From assembly GCA_013076295.1 (NCBI GenBank), contig RQOL01000828.1:2976001-3040000 (forward strand): a stretch of DNA of 64,000 nucleotides. Direction: 5' to 3'. The position numbers and the translations under genes are program-made. The DNA comes from Sanderia malayensis (Eukaryota > Cnidaria > Scyphozoa > Semaeostomeae > Pelagiidae). The first letter of the stretch is position 1. Each line of letters opens with the position of its first letter. Below are positions 12,677 to 24,120 of this stretch, piece after piece. The notes under the pieces are model-generated. The model saw nothing but the letters and a program-made list of their open reading frames with translations. It did not search any database and was not told the DNA's origin.

Positions 12677-15600
12677 ATGGCGTTCAACAAAGAAATATAT
12701 TACGTAAAATGGTATAGGCGTAGACCAATTCTCTTTCATGGATATGTTTTTCCTTTTATTTTTATATACTCTATAGTATTATACGTATGGTTATTTATCT
12801 ATGGTGCGCTAGAACACTTTGAATTAGGCTGCATAGCCTTGGCAATCACTGGAGCTGTTCAGGTCTTAAGTTGTCTCTTTTGTCATTGGTCAATTCATAT
12901 TCGTTGTGCTTTCACGTGCGCATCGGTAAGTTGTCACCATATTTATTAATACGCGTAATAATTTAAATCTCATGTTTTTTTACGTTTGGGGCCTGGGGGG
13001 GCGGACACTAAGGTGCAAATTAGTAGTACTCCAACCATAACCAAACCATCCCCGCCCCCTCCTCCCCCCTCTGCTCCCTCAAACCGCAAGATTTTCTTTT
13101 TATGCCTGAGAAATTTGGTTGCATCGTTTTTTGTTTCCAGGAAAAGGATATAAATAAGGCAGAAGTTGTAAAAGTTGTTCCAACACCAAACAATGGCAGC
13201 CCAGAGCTTGTTACGTTATTACACGATGACGTAAGTCTGTGACGTCACACCTATTCCGTTTTATTTTGATAGGATATATAATCAGTTTCATATAACAGGA
13301 TCTATAATCATTATTCTGTTTTGCATTATTGTGAAGCATTATTCTGTTTTGAGTTTATTACTTTTCCTCTTGCTTTCCTAGGAGGCTGAACATGACAAGA
13401 TCTGGTTCGAGTTTCAAAAACTCAAGTATGTCTATGATGAAGGCGAGAAGAAACAGTTTACAGAAGTTGATTTTCCTATAGATCATTCTTTCAAATTTTA
13501 CCAAGAAACAAAAGGATATTTGGAAGAAACAGATATCAAAATAGCCCAAAGGAAATATGGACAAAATAGGTTTGTCTCTGAGTTTTGTGTGTTTTCTCGT
13601 CCGCACGGATATAGAACTATCCTCCAACCTTAAACTATATCCACAGTATGATATGTTTTAATCCTAATTGCATCAGGTCTTTGTTATTGATCTCTGCTTA
13701 TTTTTAGAATTGAAATGACTGTACCTGACTTCATGGAATTATTCAAAGAAAGAGCAACTGCACCTTTCTTTGTGTTTCAAGTTTTCTGTGTCGGTTTGTG
13801 GTGTCTTGATGAATATTGGTATTACAGTGTCTTCACCTTGTTTATGTTGGTCGTTTTCGAAGCGACACTTGTGCAACAGGTGAGAATAATATCATCCAAG
13901 CCAATAATAATAACATTCAATAACAACATCCAGATCTTGAATTTCAAGTCAACTTCTACAGCCCTTGGAGAGCAAGACTTGACTTGTGTGGCATTTTGGG
14001 AGCAAGCTTTGACTTCTACAGCCCTTGGGGAGCAAGCTTTGACTTCCATGGCACTTGGGGAGTAAGCTTTGACCTTTACTGCACTTGGGGAGCAAGCTTG
14101 ACATCTACAGAGCTTCTTAAGCTTTAATAAGCTTGAAAATGAATTCTTTAATCTTTTAGCAACAAAGAAACATGAAGGAAATCAGAAACATGGGCAGCAA
14201 GGCTTGTCAGCTTCAAGTATGTAATCCTTTTATTGGAACGCTACCGATTTCTTCAACGGATTAGTAGTATTACGCTGCTATTTCCTTTAATTTTCAAATT
14301 GTCTTACCTGACTGTGGTCTATTGTGTAGACACTAAGTCTTAAATGCGTTGCTAGCCCCGAGATTAACATATCTTGTTGCAATTGTAGGTTTATAGATAC
14401 AGGAAGTGGAGGCCAATAAACAGTGATGAATTATTACCCGGAGACATCTGCTCCATTGGTAAGTCGAGGATTCCCATATGAATAGTCATATCGTATTTTC
14501 TTTCTACTTGATTGGCTTATGATTTGATCGTTTTTTCAGTGAGATCAAAGCAGGATACTCTTGTACCATGTGACATGCTCCTCCTCAGAGGATCTTGCAT
14601 TGTCGATGAATCAATGTTAACTGGTGAATCTGTACCTCAACTCAAGGTATGGCATTGTCAGGTTTTGCAGCAGCAATTGTTTCTCGATTGAACCTTTCAT
14701 TCTTGATATTCAAAGCTATTTCTTGACAGGAACCCGTGGAGTATTGTCGTGGAGATGAATTCTTTGACTTGGATTCCAAAGGAAAGCTACACGTTCTGTT
14801 TAACGGAACTAAGGTTGTTAATCATACGCCAGTGCAGAAAGTCGCCTCTGGCTTAAAAGGTGCGTTATTCTATGTATATATGGCTATGCAACACACCAAT
14901 AGGTCGCCAAGCTTGACTGTCGAACTTTCTAGAGCTTCAGGGTTTTTTTTATACTCTTTAGCACTCTAGACTTGCACGTTAAAAGCCTTGCAGCTTTTAA
15001 AAGCCTTAGTAGTTTGGTTATAAAGCGCTTGTAACACACTTGTACTTTGTTCTGAAGAATTTTAAATATGACGTATTCTCTTGCTATTTCAGCTCCAGAT
15101 AATGGTTGCGTTGCTTATGTACTCAGAACTGGATTTAATACCTCCCAGGTTTGTTTGCGATGTAATTTACGAGACCACAGTGTAGTATTCTATCGTTTTC
15201 TTTGTGGATATGATTTATAATAGGCGAGAGCTCATTGTTTAGAAATTCCAACATGTATTTCGACAGGGGAGACTGCTGAAGACGATTCTGTATGGAGTGA
15301 AGAGAGTAACAGCGAATAATCTGGAAACATTTTTATTTATTCTATTTCTTCTGATATTTGCTATAACTGCTGCTGGGTACGTCTGGATCAAAGGTAAGAC
15401 ATACTGAACCCCCTGTTGAAGTGTCAATCCGTTATTGTTTTTGTAGAATCATGCCTTTCAATCAGGGGGTACCCTTCATGAAATCGATCAACTGTCTGCT
15501 TGTGATTACAGGAACAGAGGATCCGAAAAGAAATCGATATAAATTGTTCTTGGAATGTACTCTTATTTTGACTTCAGTCGTTCCTCCTGAGTTACCAATT

Positions 15601-18600
15601 GAACTTTCATTGGCTGTCAATTCGTCGTTGATTGCTCTTCATAAACTAGGTATAATCATCCTTTTTTTCTTTTGCTGTCCTTTGAGATTCATTGGTCGTA
15701 TCTTTATTTACATAATAAATTTCCTGTTAACCGCTTAGTTCCCTTACTCATTTACTCCTCTCTTTCTCTATATCTCTCTCTTTCTCTACCTTAGCCACCT
15801 CTTTAATTCGACCTCTTTAATACGACATCTTCTGAAGCATTTGACCAAGCTTAATCATATTAATGTTATTATTAATTATCTGAGGGTTTGGTTTTTATGT
15901 TTTGTTTCTAACTCAGGTGTGTTTTGCACTGAGCCGTTCAGGATTCCATTCGGTGGTAAAGTCGACATCTGTTGCTTTGATAAGACGGGCACACTGACTA
16001 GTGATAATCTAATGGTCGAAGGGGTAGCCGGCGTTGGGTTTGTGAAATTTCATCTTCATTCTTGACTACTTGTTTTCGAAACTTCTTACCTTTATATTGC
16101 CCTGTCTTTGCTTCATGTTCTGTGAATTCCCCCCCAGTGCTAGTTTGTATTTCACGGACCAATTCCATTCTCTTTTCAGTGGTGTTGACGAGATACAGTC
16201 GGTTGAAAGCGTGCCGATGGAAACAGTCCGAGTTTTATCAACATGTCACGCATTAACCTACATCGATGATGCTTTAGTCGGCGACCCGATGGAAAAAGCA
16301 TTGCTACAATCTATTGATTGGACGTTTACAAAAGGTTAGCTACTTTAAGACTGACTGACAAGCTACACAAATAATCATTTGTTTTGTAACTTTGCAAGAC
16401 ATTGATTATTATTTCTGTTTTTATTTTTGTTTAGGTGATGTTTGTTTACCAAAGAAAGGTCAACGACAATCATTAAAAATTACCCATCGCTTTCATTTCA
16501 CAAGTGCTTTACGGCGCATGTCAGTTGTGTCATCAATGCAAACGGGCGATTCTTCTACCAGTGAATACCTCGTTACATGTAAAGGTGCACCGGAGACAGT
16601 TAAAGGGATGGTAAGCCATACCCCCTCTTGTTGTTGTAATGCACATTCAATGTCAATCCAAATGGCATCTTGGCAGGGGGTACAGTATACTTGCAGAGCT
16701 TGTTCGAGTTCTTCAAGGCTGTACAAACAAGCCCCGACCTCTACAGGGTTTGAAAAGAAAGCTAGGAGCTCTAACGAGTTTGATAAGCAAGTTTTGAGCT
16801 CTGCAGGGCTTAATAAGAAATCTTGGTGCTCTAAGTTTTTTGGAGTCCTAAGAAAACTTATACCCCTGTGAGCTTGCTAAGAAATCATTGAGCTCTGCAC
16901 AGTTTTCTGTCTTATGATATGACTTTATTCTTCAGTTGCTTGAGATTCCTGGCAATTATGACGACATTCATCGGAAGCTCTCCTGCGAAGGAGGGAGAGT
17001 TTTGGCACTTGGATACAAGAAACTGGGTGATATTTCTACTAAAGAGGTATCTTATTTGTTTAAGCCTTTTCACAATGAACACAACCCACGAATCGATTAG
17101 AAAAGCACTTGTTTTACTGCCAGCTTAAAGTTAACATTATTATAAGTGTTTGATAATTGCAATGTTCGTTTTTGTTAAGTGTGATGCATGTCTGATCTAT
17201 TTGATTTGCTTTCAAGGCTCGAGACATGACCAGAGAAGAAGCAGAATGTGGTTTGATTTTCGCAGGGTTCGCTGTCTTATCCTGTCCGCTTAAAGTCGAT
17301 TCAGAACAAACCATAAAAGAAATCAAAGAATCTTCACACAATGTGAGTCTCGTAATCGATTATTTCAGCTAATTATTTTATTTATTATTCACATATTCCC
17401 TAACAGGTATACATCCATCCATGATTAGACCATTATTTGATATGGTCGTTTCTTTCTTTGTATTTTAGGTTGTAATGATAACTGGTGATAATGCATTGAC
17501 CGCATGTCACGTGGCACGATCACTGCATCTCTCTAAGAAGGTATTGTTAGTGCTTACACGGTGCGATGAAAATGAAGGTGCGTGCATTACCCTTTTTTGG
17601 GGGTATTTTTATGACTCGAACCCGTGTGTTATCAAGATTTGGACTTTTACCTCAAGAGGATTCAAACCTATTACTTATCAAGACAGCATTGCAAAGACTA
17701 ATTATAGATTGCGTCTGCTTTCTGTAATAACTAATTATAGATTGCTCTTCTGCCCAGGAGTGCCTCTGAGATGGATATGGCAATCGACTGACAGAAGCAT
17801 ACATTTTAATCTTTTCCCTGAAAACATGAAGCAATTTCTCAATGATTATGATTTGGCACTAACTGGTGAAGTAAGTTATAACAAAGGTTTGATATCCTGA
17901 ATCCATTGGTTATTAATTCAAATATCTTTGTGACTTTGTTATATCCTGTCTATTAAGTTTAGCATAGCTCTGTCTTCACCATTATTAACAGACCGGCTAA
18001 CAGTAATCTTCAAATATCTTTGTTTTGTTGATCATGTCTCCGATTTTATCAGGCACTCAAGTTTTTGCAAGGGTCAGTTGAAAATAAGACTTTGTTGAAG
18101 AAAATATTGATTCATGTTCGAGTTTTTGCTCGAGTTGATCCAAAGCAGAAGGTAAGCTGACTTGATATTTTACACAACATTTTAAGCAATAGCTTCTTAT
18201 TAGTATTTGTCTATTTAAAAAGCATTCATCTCTTTAGAGTCTCTTTTCTAGAGCATATCAGCTCTTTGACAATGCTTTATAATCTTGCTTTGCTCTTAAG
18301 GAATACGTCATTAACTTGATGAAGTCAGATGGATTTGTTGTTTTGATGTGTGGTGATGGAACCAATGACGTTGGAGCATTGAGGCATTCACACGTTGGTA
18401 TGTATCAGTCAGTAGATCCACGCATCAAGACTTTGTGTTATGTACGACCCTAGACTCACTACATTGCGCCTGTGCCTCGCTCATTTTGCTCACTCGTTTG
18501 TTTGTGCCTTGTGTTGAGCGAGGCACTGGGACGTAATGTAATGAGTCTAGTTCGACCCTACCCCCTCTTGACCCGAATGTTCGTTGCGATGATGAATCCA

Positions 18601-21224
18601 CGGGAATATAACTGAATACCGGACGAAATGTCGATTATTTCCAGGCGTGGCTCTTCTTCCTGGCTCCCCAGAGAAATGGGAAGATCCAGAGGACAAGGAA
18701 AAGAAGACAAAGAAAGACAAAGAACACAAGAAAGATGAATCGGTATGAACTTTTTCACCACTGCACCTTGAATTTTCTTTACAATGAGCCACATTACAAA
18801 GCTGATTGTTATCAATGTCATAAAAGACTAGTTTGTCCGTCTCTTGTCACGCGTGTTATGTTTTCCCTGCATTCGTCAGGCTGGCCTCTGGTGGCCTGAG
18901 CTAAATCCTCCTTTACAATGCGATCATTGTCAGATGTCAAAACAGGGAGAAAGTGTCAATCCATGACTAACACATGTAATAGCTTTCTCAATAGCTGTAA
19001 AACCTGAGAGAGAATCAGCAATTTGCAAGCTGCTTTTATGGTTAATTACATTGTGTCCCTTGATTATCCGTTGCTCGTGGTTACTAGCACGGTTAATCAT
19101 AACATTATTATGGGTGTAAGCTAACACTTTTATACAAAGGGTGTTTACTAAGAAAGTTGTTTACTAGAAACTTGTTTATCATAAAATTTGTTTGTGTTCG
19201 TAATAATACGCCCGAATGTCATATCGTTGTTTGTTTCCAGGCCCCACGTCATGATGACCATCACAAAAAGTCCAAGATGACGTCACATGGCAAACCAGCT
19301 TCCAAAGCTGCGCGCGCTCGTGCTGTTGCCAGGGGGGATACCGACTCACCGGCATTGAAAACTGCCACAGATCATCAGGTATCGAGAGCATTTTCCACTG
19401 CCATTCAACTATCTTTCATATGTTTCATCTGTCTCCCATCCATATGTCGTATTTCACGACGCTAAGGCTACTTCTGTACTGTCTTTCTTCTAGAAACGTT
19501 TGAAAGAATTATTGAAGGAGATTGAAGAACAAGAGCAGGGGCAAATAGTTAAACTTGGAGATGCATCCATTGCATCTCCTTTCACTTCCAGATATGCGAG
19601 TATTCGATGCAGTAGGTGTCTGCATGTTTTTATCCCATTAAATATCAAGTGTTAAATGTTCAATGTCCCTTTTCGTCATCGTATATGCTCTTAATTGGCT
19701 ATGTTCTAATGATCTTTAAGCCCAGCCCAACTATAACGTTCAGTAATGATCTAACCCATATATTTGCTTGGGTATTTTTGTTTTTTGCATTTTGTTCATT
19801 CTGCAAGTCGATCTGTTTTCATTCTAGTCTGTCACGTGATAAAACAAGGCCGCTGTACGTTGGTAACGACGTTGCAAATGTTTAAGATATTGGCGCTGAA
19901 TGCTCTTATTCTCGCGTATTGCCAAAGTGTTCTTTATCTTGATGGCATCAAATTCAGTGATGGGTATGCTTCTGTTTCTTATTCAACATCTCGTCTTAAA
20001 TCTGAACATCATTTCTCAGAGAAAACCAATTTCTATAAGTTCCCTCTACCTTATTTTAAACCATTTCAGTTCTTTATCAGGCTTTTCTTTTTTATTTTGT
20101 GACCAGTGTTATTTCCATTTATTTTTAGTTCTATCTCTGCTATTTAGTTGTTTACATATACCTGTTTATTCACTTTTAGGCAAGCGACATTTCAAGGAAT
20201 CCTATTAGCTGGCTGTTTTTTGTTTATCTCCAGATCTAAGGTGAGTTTTTTAGTTGCATGACATTATAATATTGCCTCAATACTCGCAGCAGTAGAATTT
20301 CCAAGTATCAAAGAACTCGTTAACACATGCATGCGAAAGCTGTAATTAGCATTCTATGGAACATACCTGTATGACCGATACTTTTTTATATTTCAGCCTC
20401 TGAATGCCTTATCAAAGCAAAGACCATTGACAAACATTTTCAATTTTTACACAATTGTTACAGTTTTATCACAGTTTGCTGTTCATTTCGTTGCTCTGAT
20501 TTATCTTGTCCAAGAAGCATACAAGCTCACTCCAAAGAAGTGAGGGTTTCGCATTTATCTGTTATTTTTACTTAATTAAATTCAAATAACAATTAACAGA
20601 TAATTAAAATGCAATGGATGTTGTACATTTTTTGTTGAATCGTTTTAAAAGATGAATTATTTATTTTTCCAGAGAGGAGTTTGTGGATTTAGAAAAGAAG
20701 TTTGAACCATCACTTGTCAATAGTACTGTGTATATCATATCAGTGGCTCTTCAAATTTCTACATTTGCGGTTAATTATCGCGTGAGTGTCTTGCAATTGC
20801 TTTTTCTTAGAAAAACACATCACATGCATCATGTCATGCCATGCATAAATCCTAATTGTGGTTTCCGTTCCAACTCGAAGGGTCATCCGTTTATGGAAAG
20901 CCTGTGGGAGAATAAACCGCTGCTTTATAGCATCGCCGGCTCTGGTCTTGCTGTCTTTTCATTGGCTGCTGGTTGGTTACCTGATGTTGCTGGTCAGTTT
21001 GAAATCATTGACTTCCCCCCACTCGTAAGTACCACCTAAATTGCATTTCATGCGGCATTGTTATTACAACGAGAGCAAAGAATCGATGTTAACTGGGTTA
21101 TTATTTCTGTACACAGTTTCGAAATACACTGCTGCAAGTTTTGGTGTTGGATTTCACAATGGCGTTCGTTGTCGATAGAATTCTTCTCTGGATATTTGGC
21201 TCTGCCAAGCTGCGAACGTCATAA
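12677..21224 (+). CDS. ATP13A1: P5A-type ATPase (endoplasmic reticulum helix dislocase)
   Basis: Complete 29-exon gene, 1181 aa. Exons: 12677-12925, 13141-13230, 13382-13569, 13708-13879, 14160-14216, 14389-14458, 14540-14646, 14730-14859, 15093-15148, 15267-15393, 15512-15649, 15917-16037, 16180-16334, 16435-16610, 16936-17046, 17217-17342, 17469-17577, 17758-17870, 18053-18151, 18301-18397, 18645-18742, 19241-19378, 19494-19611, 19828-19963, 20180-20240, 20397-20539, 20673-20781, 20881-21024, 21117-21224. All phases agree. P-type motifs are intact: TGES (exon 7), PPELP in M4 (exon 11), DKTGTLT with the phosphorylated Asp at 15979 (exon 12), KGAPE (exon 14), MITGDN (exon 17), [10 protein letters not shown] (exon 20). 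The family extracts misinserted tail-anchored and signal-containing helices from the ER membrane. A Lys/His-rich segment spans exons 21-22. Length is close to vertebrate ATP13A1. Confidence 0.97.
13951..14110 (+). repeat. About 30-bp minisatellite in ATP13A1 intron 4
   Basis: Five imperfect units of the type AGCAAGCTTTGACTTCTACA followed by GCCCTTGGGG. A related array occurs in intron 14 of the same gene. Confidence 0.8.
16711..16905 (+). repeat. About 30-33-bp minisatellite in ATP13A1 intron 14
   Basis: About six diverged units around the consensus AAGAAAGYTTTGAGCTCTRC then AGGGYTT. It resembles the intron 4 array (AGCAAG-TTTGA--TCT-CAG) but is more diverged. Confidence 0.65.
18451..18549. 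mobile_element. Short palindromic (foldback) element in ATP13A1 intron 20
   Basis: The arm TAGACTCACTACATTGCG...TGCCTCGCTCA at 18451-18483 is inverted at 18514-18549 with few mismatches around a 30-bp loop. A matching end fragment (AATGTAGTGAGTCTAC) sits in a glutamate receptor intron near 43890, so this is a dispersed family. Confidence 0.65.
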
Positions 21225-21613
21225 CGTTTGCGAATAGCAAAGTAAGCAATACTCCGCAATCTAGCCTCAGAAAGTTATGCCTCAATACCAATACAACTGG
21301 ATCAAGATGAGATCAAGGCAACAAGCTCAAGAATGGACATTTACATTATTAATATGAGAATTGTTAAAGGAGAATTAGAAGAGTGTGAATCGATGAAGTT
21401 GTTTGATGTCTACTATTGGCTATATCGAAGCCCTGATAACCCGAATCTGCGACAGACCGAGCCAATTTGCACCCCCCTTGAAATCTATACTGCTACTTCA
21501 TGTAACCCTCGATTGAACATTTGTCAACTCGAGCCTTTTCATTCTTCCCCAGCAGGTTCAAGTTATCATAAATATGGCTACAGTAAAATTCTATTATATG
21601 TTAATAATTAATA
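21225..21613. other. Intergenic, ATP13A1 3' region
   Basis: Between the ATP13A1 stop and the convergent galactosyltransferase stop. No canonical AATAAA or conserved ORF was recognised; the 92-codon ORF at 21333-21611 shows no family resemblance. Confidence 0.6.
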
Positions 21614-22810
21614 TTATCCAAAACATGTTGAAGTGATTATTTTCATGACACAGACGAGGCAAATCATAATGAATGAGAGAAAGAAAAAGTTTTCCATAGA
21701 GAAAAAGTTCCAGCAATACCAGGCTGGTAATGATCTGGAAGAAACAAGTATTTCGTGAATATTAAATAGGTCCGATGGAGATAAACTGTCTCCAATCCCT
21801 ATGAACCGTGAAAAGTCACAAAGTTCCAACATTCCAATCAGAGCCGGACAGAACTCGTATCTATCAAGTCTGGGAATCCTAACAGGGGATACCCCAAGTT
21901 GATCCAGGGCGATCCCCATGTAGGCATCATCAGCATTGAAGGGTTTCACGTGAGGAAAGACTTTTGCAAGGGGGCCAACGAGGTTCCCCGACAGCACGTA
22001 TAGAAACCCCATGCAGTATCCAGGGTAGATGTCTTCGGGATAATCCTCTTTCTTGACACACCATCGACTGGATTTGCGCCGTAGGACTGGATCATTGAAT
22101 TTTGGTATGCCTCCAAACAGGTACAATGGTAGGTTGATATCAGTGGCTAGAAACTCAAGTAAGTTTGGTAGGTTCACGTGTACATCGTTGTCTACCTTCA
22201 CAATATATTTGACTTGTGTTTTTGCTTCTGATACATGTTTTATGCAGGTCCGTACCTTCAGTGTCATGTTAACATACGCTTCCATAGCATCAACAAAAAT
22301 TATATCACCATGTTTATGTGCTTCTTTTCGTATCTGTTCATTTTTATCATGATCATTTGTTTTTCCTAAATAGAATATCAGTCTGCAGTGATTATATCCC
22401 ATCAAATCATCGCTGCCTTTACCAGAATAACGTGCACCGATTAAAGCAGACTTCAATTCAATGCCATTACAATTTCCCCATGTCCGCCTGATGGCATCGC
22501 GTCTTGCTGGGCCTATTGGGTCCAAGCTCGAAGTTGATATGAGAATAAGGAATAATAATTTATCAGGAAGTTTATCTGGAGTGATGAGTGCCTTGTGCGT
22601 TTCGAATTTCTCTGGATTATCCACGTATTTTGGAATTTTTAGGACGATTTCTTCCGGTTTCACCTTCACTTTGCTGTCAGCTGGAATTCCACGAAAGAAG
22701 AATACCAGGTATCTGTAGTTCAGTGCAGCGAAAAATACAGAACTGATGATTATATAATTAAAATAACGATCTCTCGGTGTATATCTCAAAGAATTCACTC
22801 CTCTAAACAT
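21614..22810 (-). CDS. Beta-1,3-galactosyltransferase-like (GT31)
   Basis: Intronless 398-aa ORF on the minus strand. The N-terminal anchor at about residues 17-39 fits a type II Golgi glycosyltransferase. GT31 signatures follow: RRDAIRRTWGNC, KYIVKVDNDVHVN (DND in place of the usual DDD metal site), EDIYPGYCMGFLYVLSG, and NADDAYMG where E-D-V-Y-x-G is common. After the catalytic domain comes PAWYCWN and a second hydrophobic segment (about residues 372-392). The family adds galactose or N-acetylglucosamine in beta-1,3 linkage to glycans in the Golgi; the acceptor cannot be told from sequence. It is a diverged paralogue of the gene at 24121-25320, arranged head to head. Confidence 0.85.
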   Translation of the reverse strand: MFRGVNSLRYTPRDRYFNYIIISSVFFAALNYRYLVFFFRGIPADSKVKVKPEEIVLKIPKYVDNPEKFETHKALITPDKLPDKLLFLILISTSSLDPIGPARRDAIRRTWGNCNGIELKSALIGARYSGKGSDDLMGYNHCRLIFYLGKTNDHDKNEQIRKEAHKHGDIIFVDAMEAYVNMTLKVRTCIKHVSEAKTQVKYIVKVDNDVHVNLPNLLEFLATDINLPLYLFGGIPKFNDPVLRRKSSRWCVKKEDYPEDIYPGYCMGFLYVLSGNLVGPLAKVFPHVKPFNADDAYMGIALDQLGVSPVRIPRLDRYEFCPALIGMLELCDFSRFIGIGDSLSPSDLFNIHEILVSSRSLPAWYCWNFFSMENFFFLSFIMICLVCVMKIITSTCFG

Positions 22811-24120
22811 GCTGGAGGTGCTATATAAACATAAAGGAAGCCATCAAATTTGAAATAGGATGGATCAGAGCTTAGGTTTCTCTGCACGACAGGTTTCAAT
22901 TCAACACGTTTTCTCATTGGGCTCAAACAATAGACAATGTGGACCTTGTGCAATGGCTTGGTTTCCTTTGCAACCAATGTTATGACTCACTGAGAAATAT
23001 TCATACTTTAATTGGAGAAACTTTCGCGAGATAAACTTTCGCGAATTTCGGCCATTTTCGCGAAAGTTTTGTAAATTCGCGAAAGTTTGTCCAAAAAATT
23101 TCGCGAGTTTTTCGCCTCGCGAAAGTTTATCTCGCGAAAGTTTCTCCGATTAAAGTAACTGAGAAATTGAATTGAGTGTCGAGACCTCGCTGTGATGACA
23201 ATCTTCCCGTCTTGCTAGATCACAGCCCGTCTAGTCATTTCTCGTTATTCCATAACATTAAACAATACGATGACTTTATCATTTAAATAAGATATGGTCC
23301 AGTGACTAAAGATTACGTCAGCTTCTAGTCATCACGTCATCCTTGGTTTTGAATTTCGGCTCCGTCCTTTTTTTGAGATCGATGTGAAATCTGATGGAGG
23401 CGAATGGATCTGGGAGGAAAAGTGTTAAAGTCGTTTGCTTTTCTTCCAACAATCAGTAAGTTTTGTACAGCTGGTTAACGCTTTTAAGTTTTTTTATGCT
23501 TTATCTATTTTTGACTTTGGTTATTCGTAAAAACAACTTGTTATGAACATTTTATCAGCGAGTTGCATCCGCTATTTAGGCCCACCCCCCACCTGCATCA
23601 CAATTGTAACTTTATGGCTTTTTGCAATATTTCCGCGTTACATTCTGTTTAAACAGTTGTTTGCCAACTTCAATTTAGGTCACTCCAGATCATAGGTATT
23701 TCAAAATATCACTGCATGCAATCAATATTCAACAAATATGTTTAATAATTTCAAACCAAGAAAAATCATTGCAGAAGAGGAAATTTTTGAAGAGGAACCT
23801 CTCAGGAAGCTAACCCAGACCGAGAGGAGAGAGCGCCCCATTTAACAAGTATTATAAAAGAACTTAGTAAACTGTTTCAAGTTGTTCATACAGCTTCATA
23901 ACCAAGTAAGACATTAACAAAGGTAACTTAAGATCGAAGGATTTGAGTTTTTGACGAATGTTGCCAGCAGATGGTAAATTTTTATATCAATGGGAGTGTT
24001 AACTTTGGCACTGGCACCTGCATGTTTTTCTCTTTAAATAACGAAATGAGTGTAGTTATATATGATTTTAACAATCTCTTGTTTTTTGTTTTTACAGTAT
24101 TCAGTGATTGTGGATGTTTA
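22811..24120. promoter_or_regulatory. Shared 5' region of the divergent galactosyltransferase pair
   Basis: 1.3 kb with no supported coding sequence. An acceptor (TTTTTACAG at 24089-24097) just before the plus-strand start suggests a 5' untranslated exon, possibly ending at CAATCA|GTAAGT near 23455. It also contains the palindromic element at 23004-23157. Confidence 0.5.
23004..23157. mobile_element. Palindromic CGCGAAAGTTT element
   Basis: The ends TACTTTAATTGGAGAAACTT and the inverted AAGTTTCTCCGATTAAAGTA frame repeated TTTCGCGA motifs, so almost the whole 154 bp can fold. The 10-bp sequence ACTGAGAAAT occurs just left (22989-22998) and directly at the right end (23158-23167), a possible target duplication. 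Confidence 0.75.

Noticed and set aside
23971..24120. N-terminal extension of the plus-strand galactosyltransferase
   Set aside because: It crosses a strong splice acceptor, and the ATG at 24121 gives a normal type II anchor at the usual distance.
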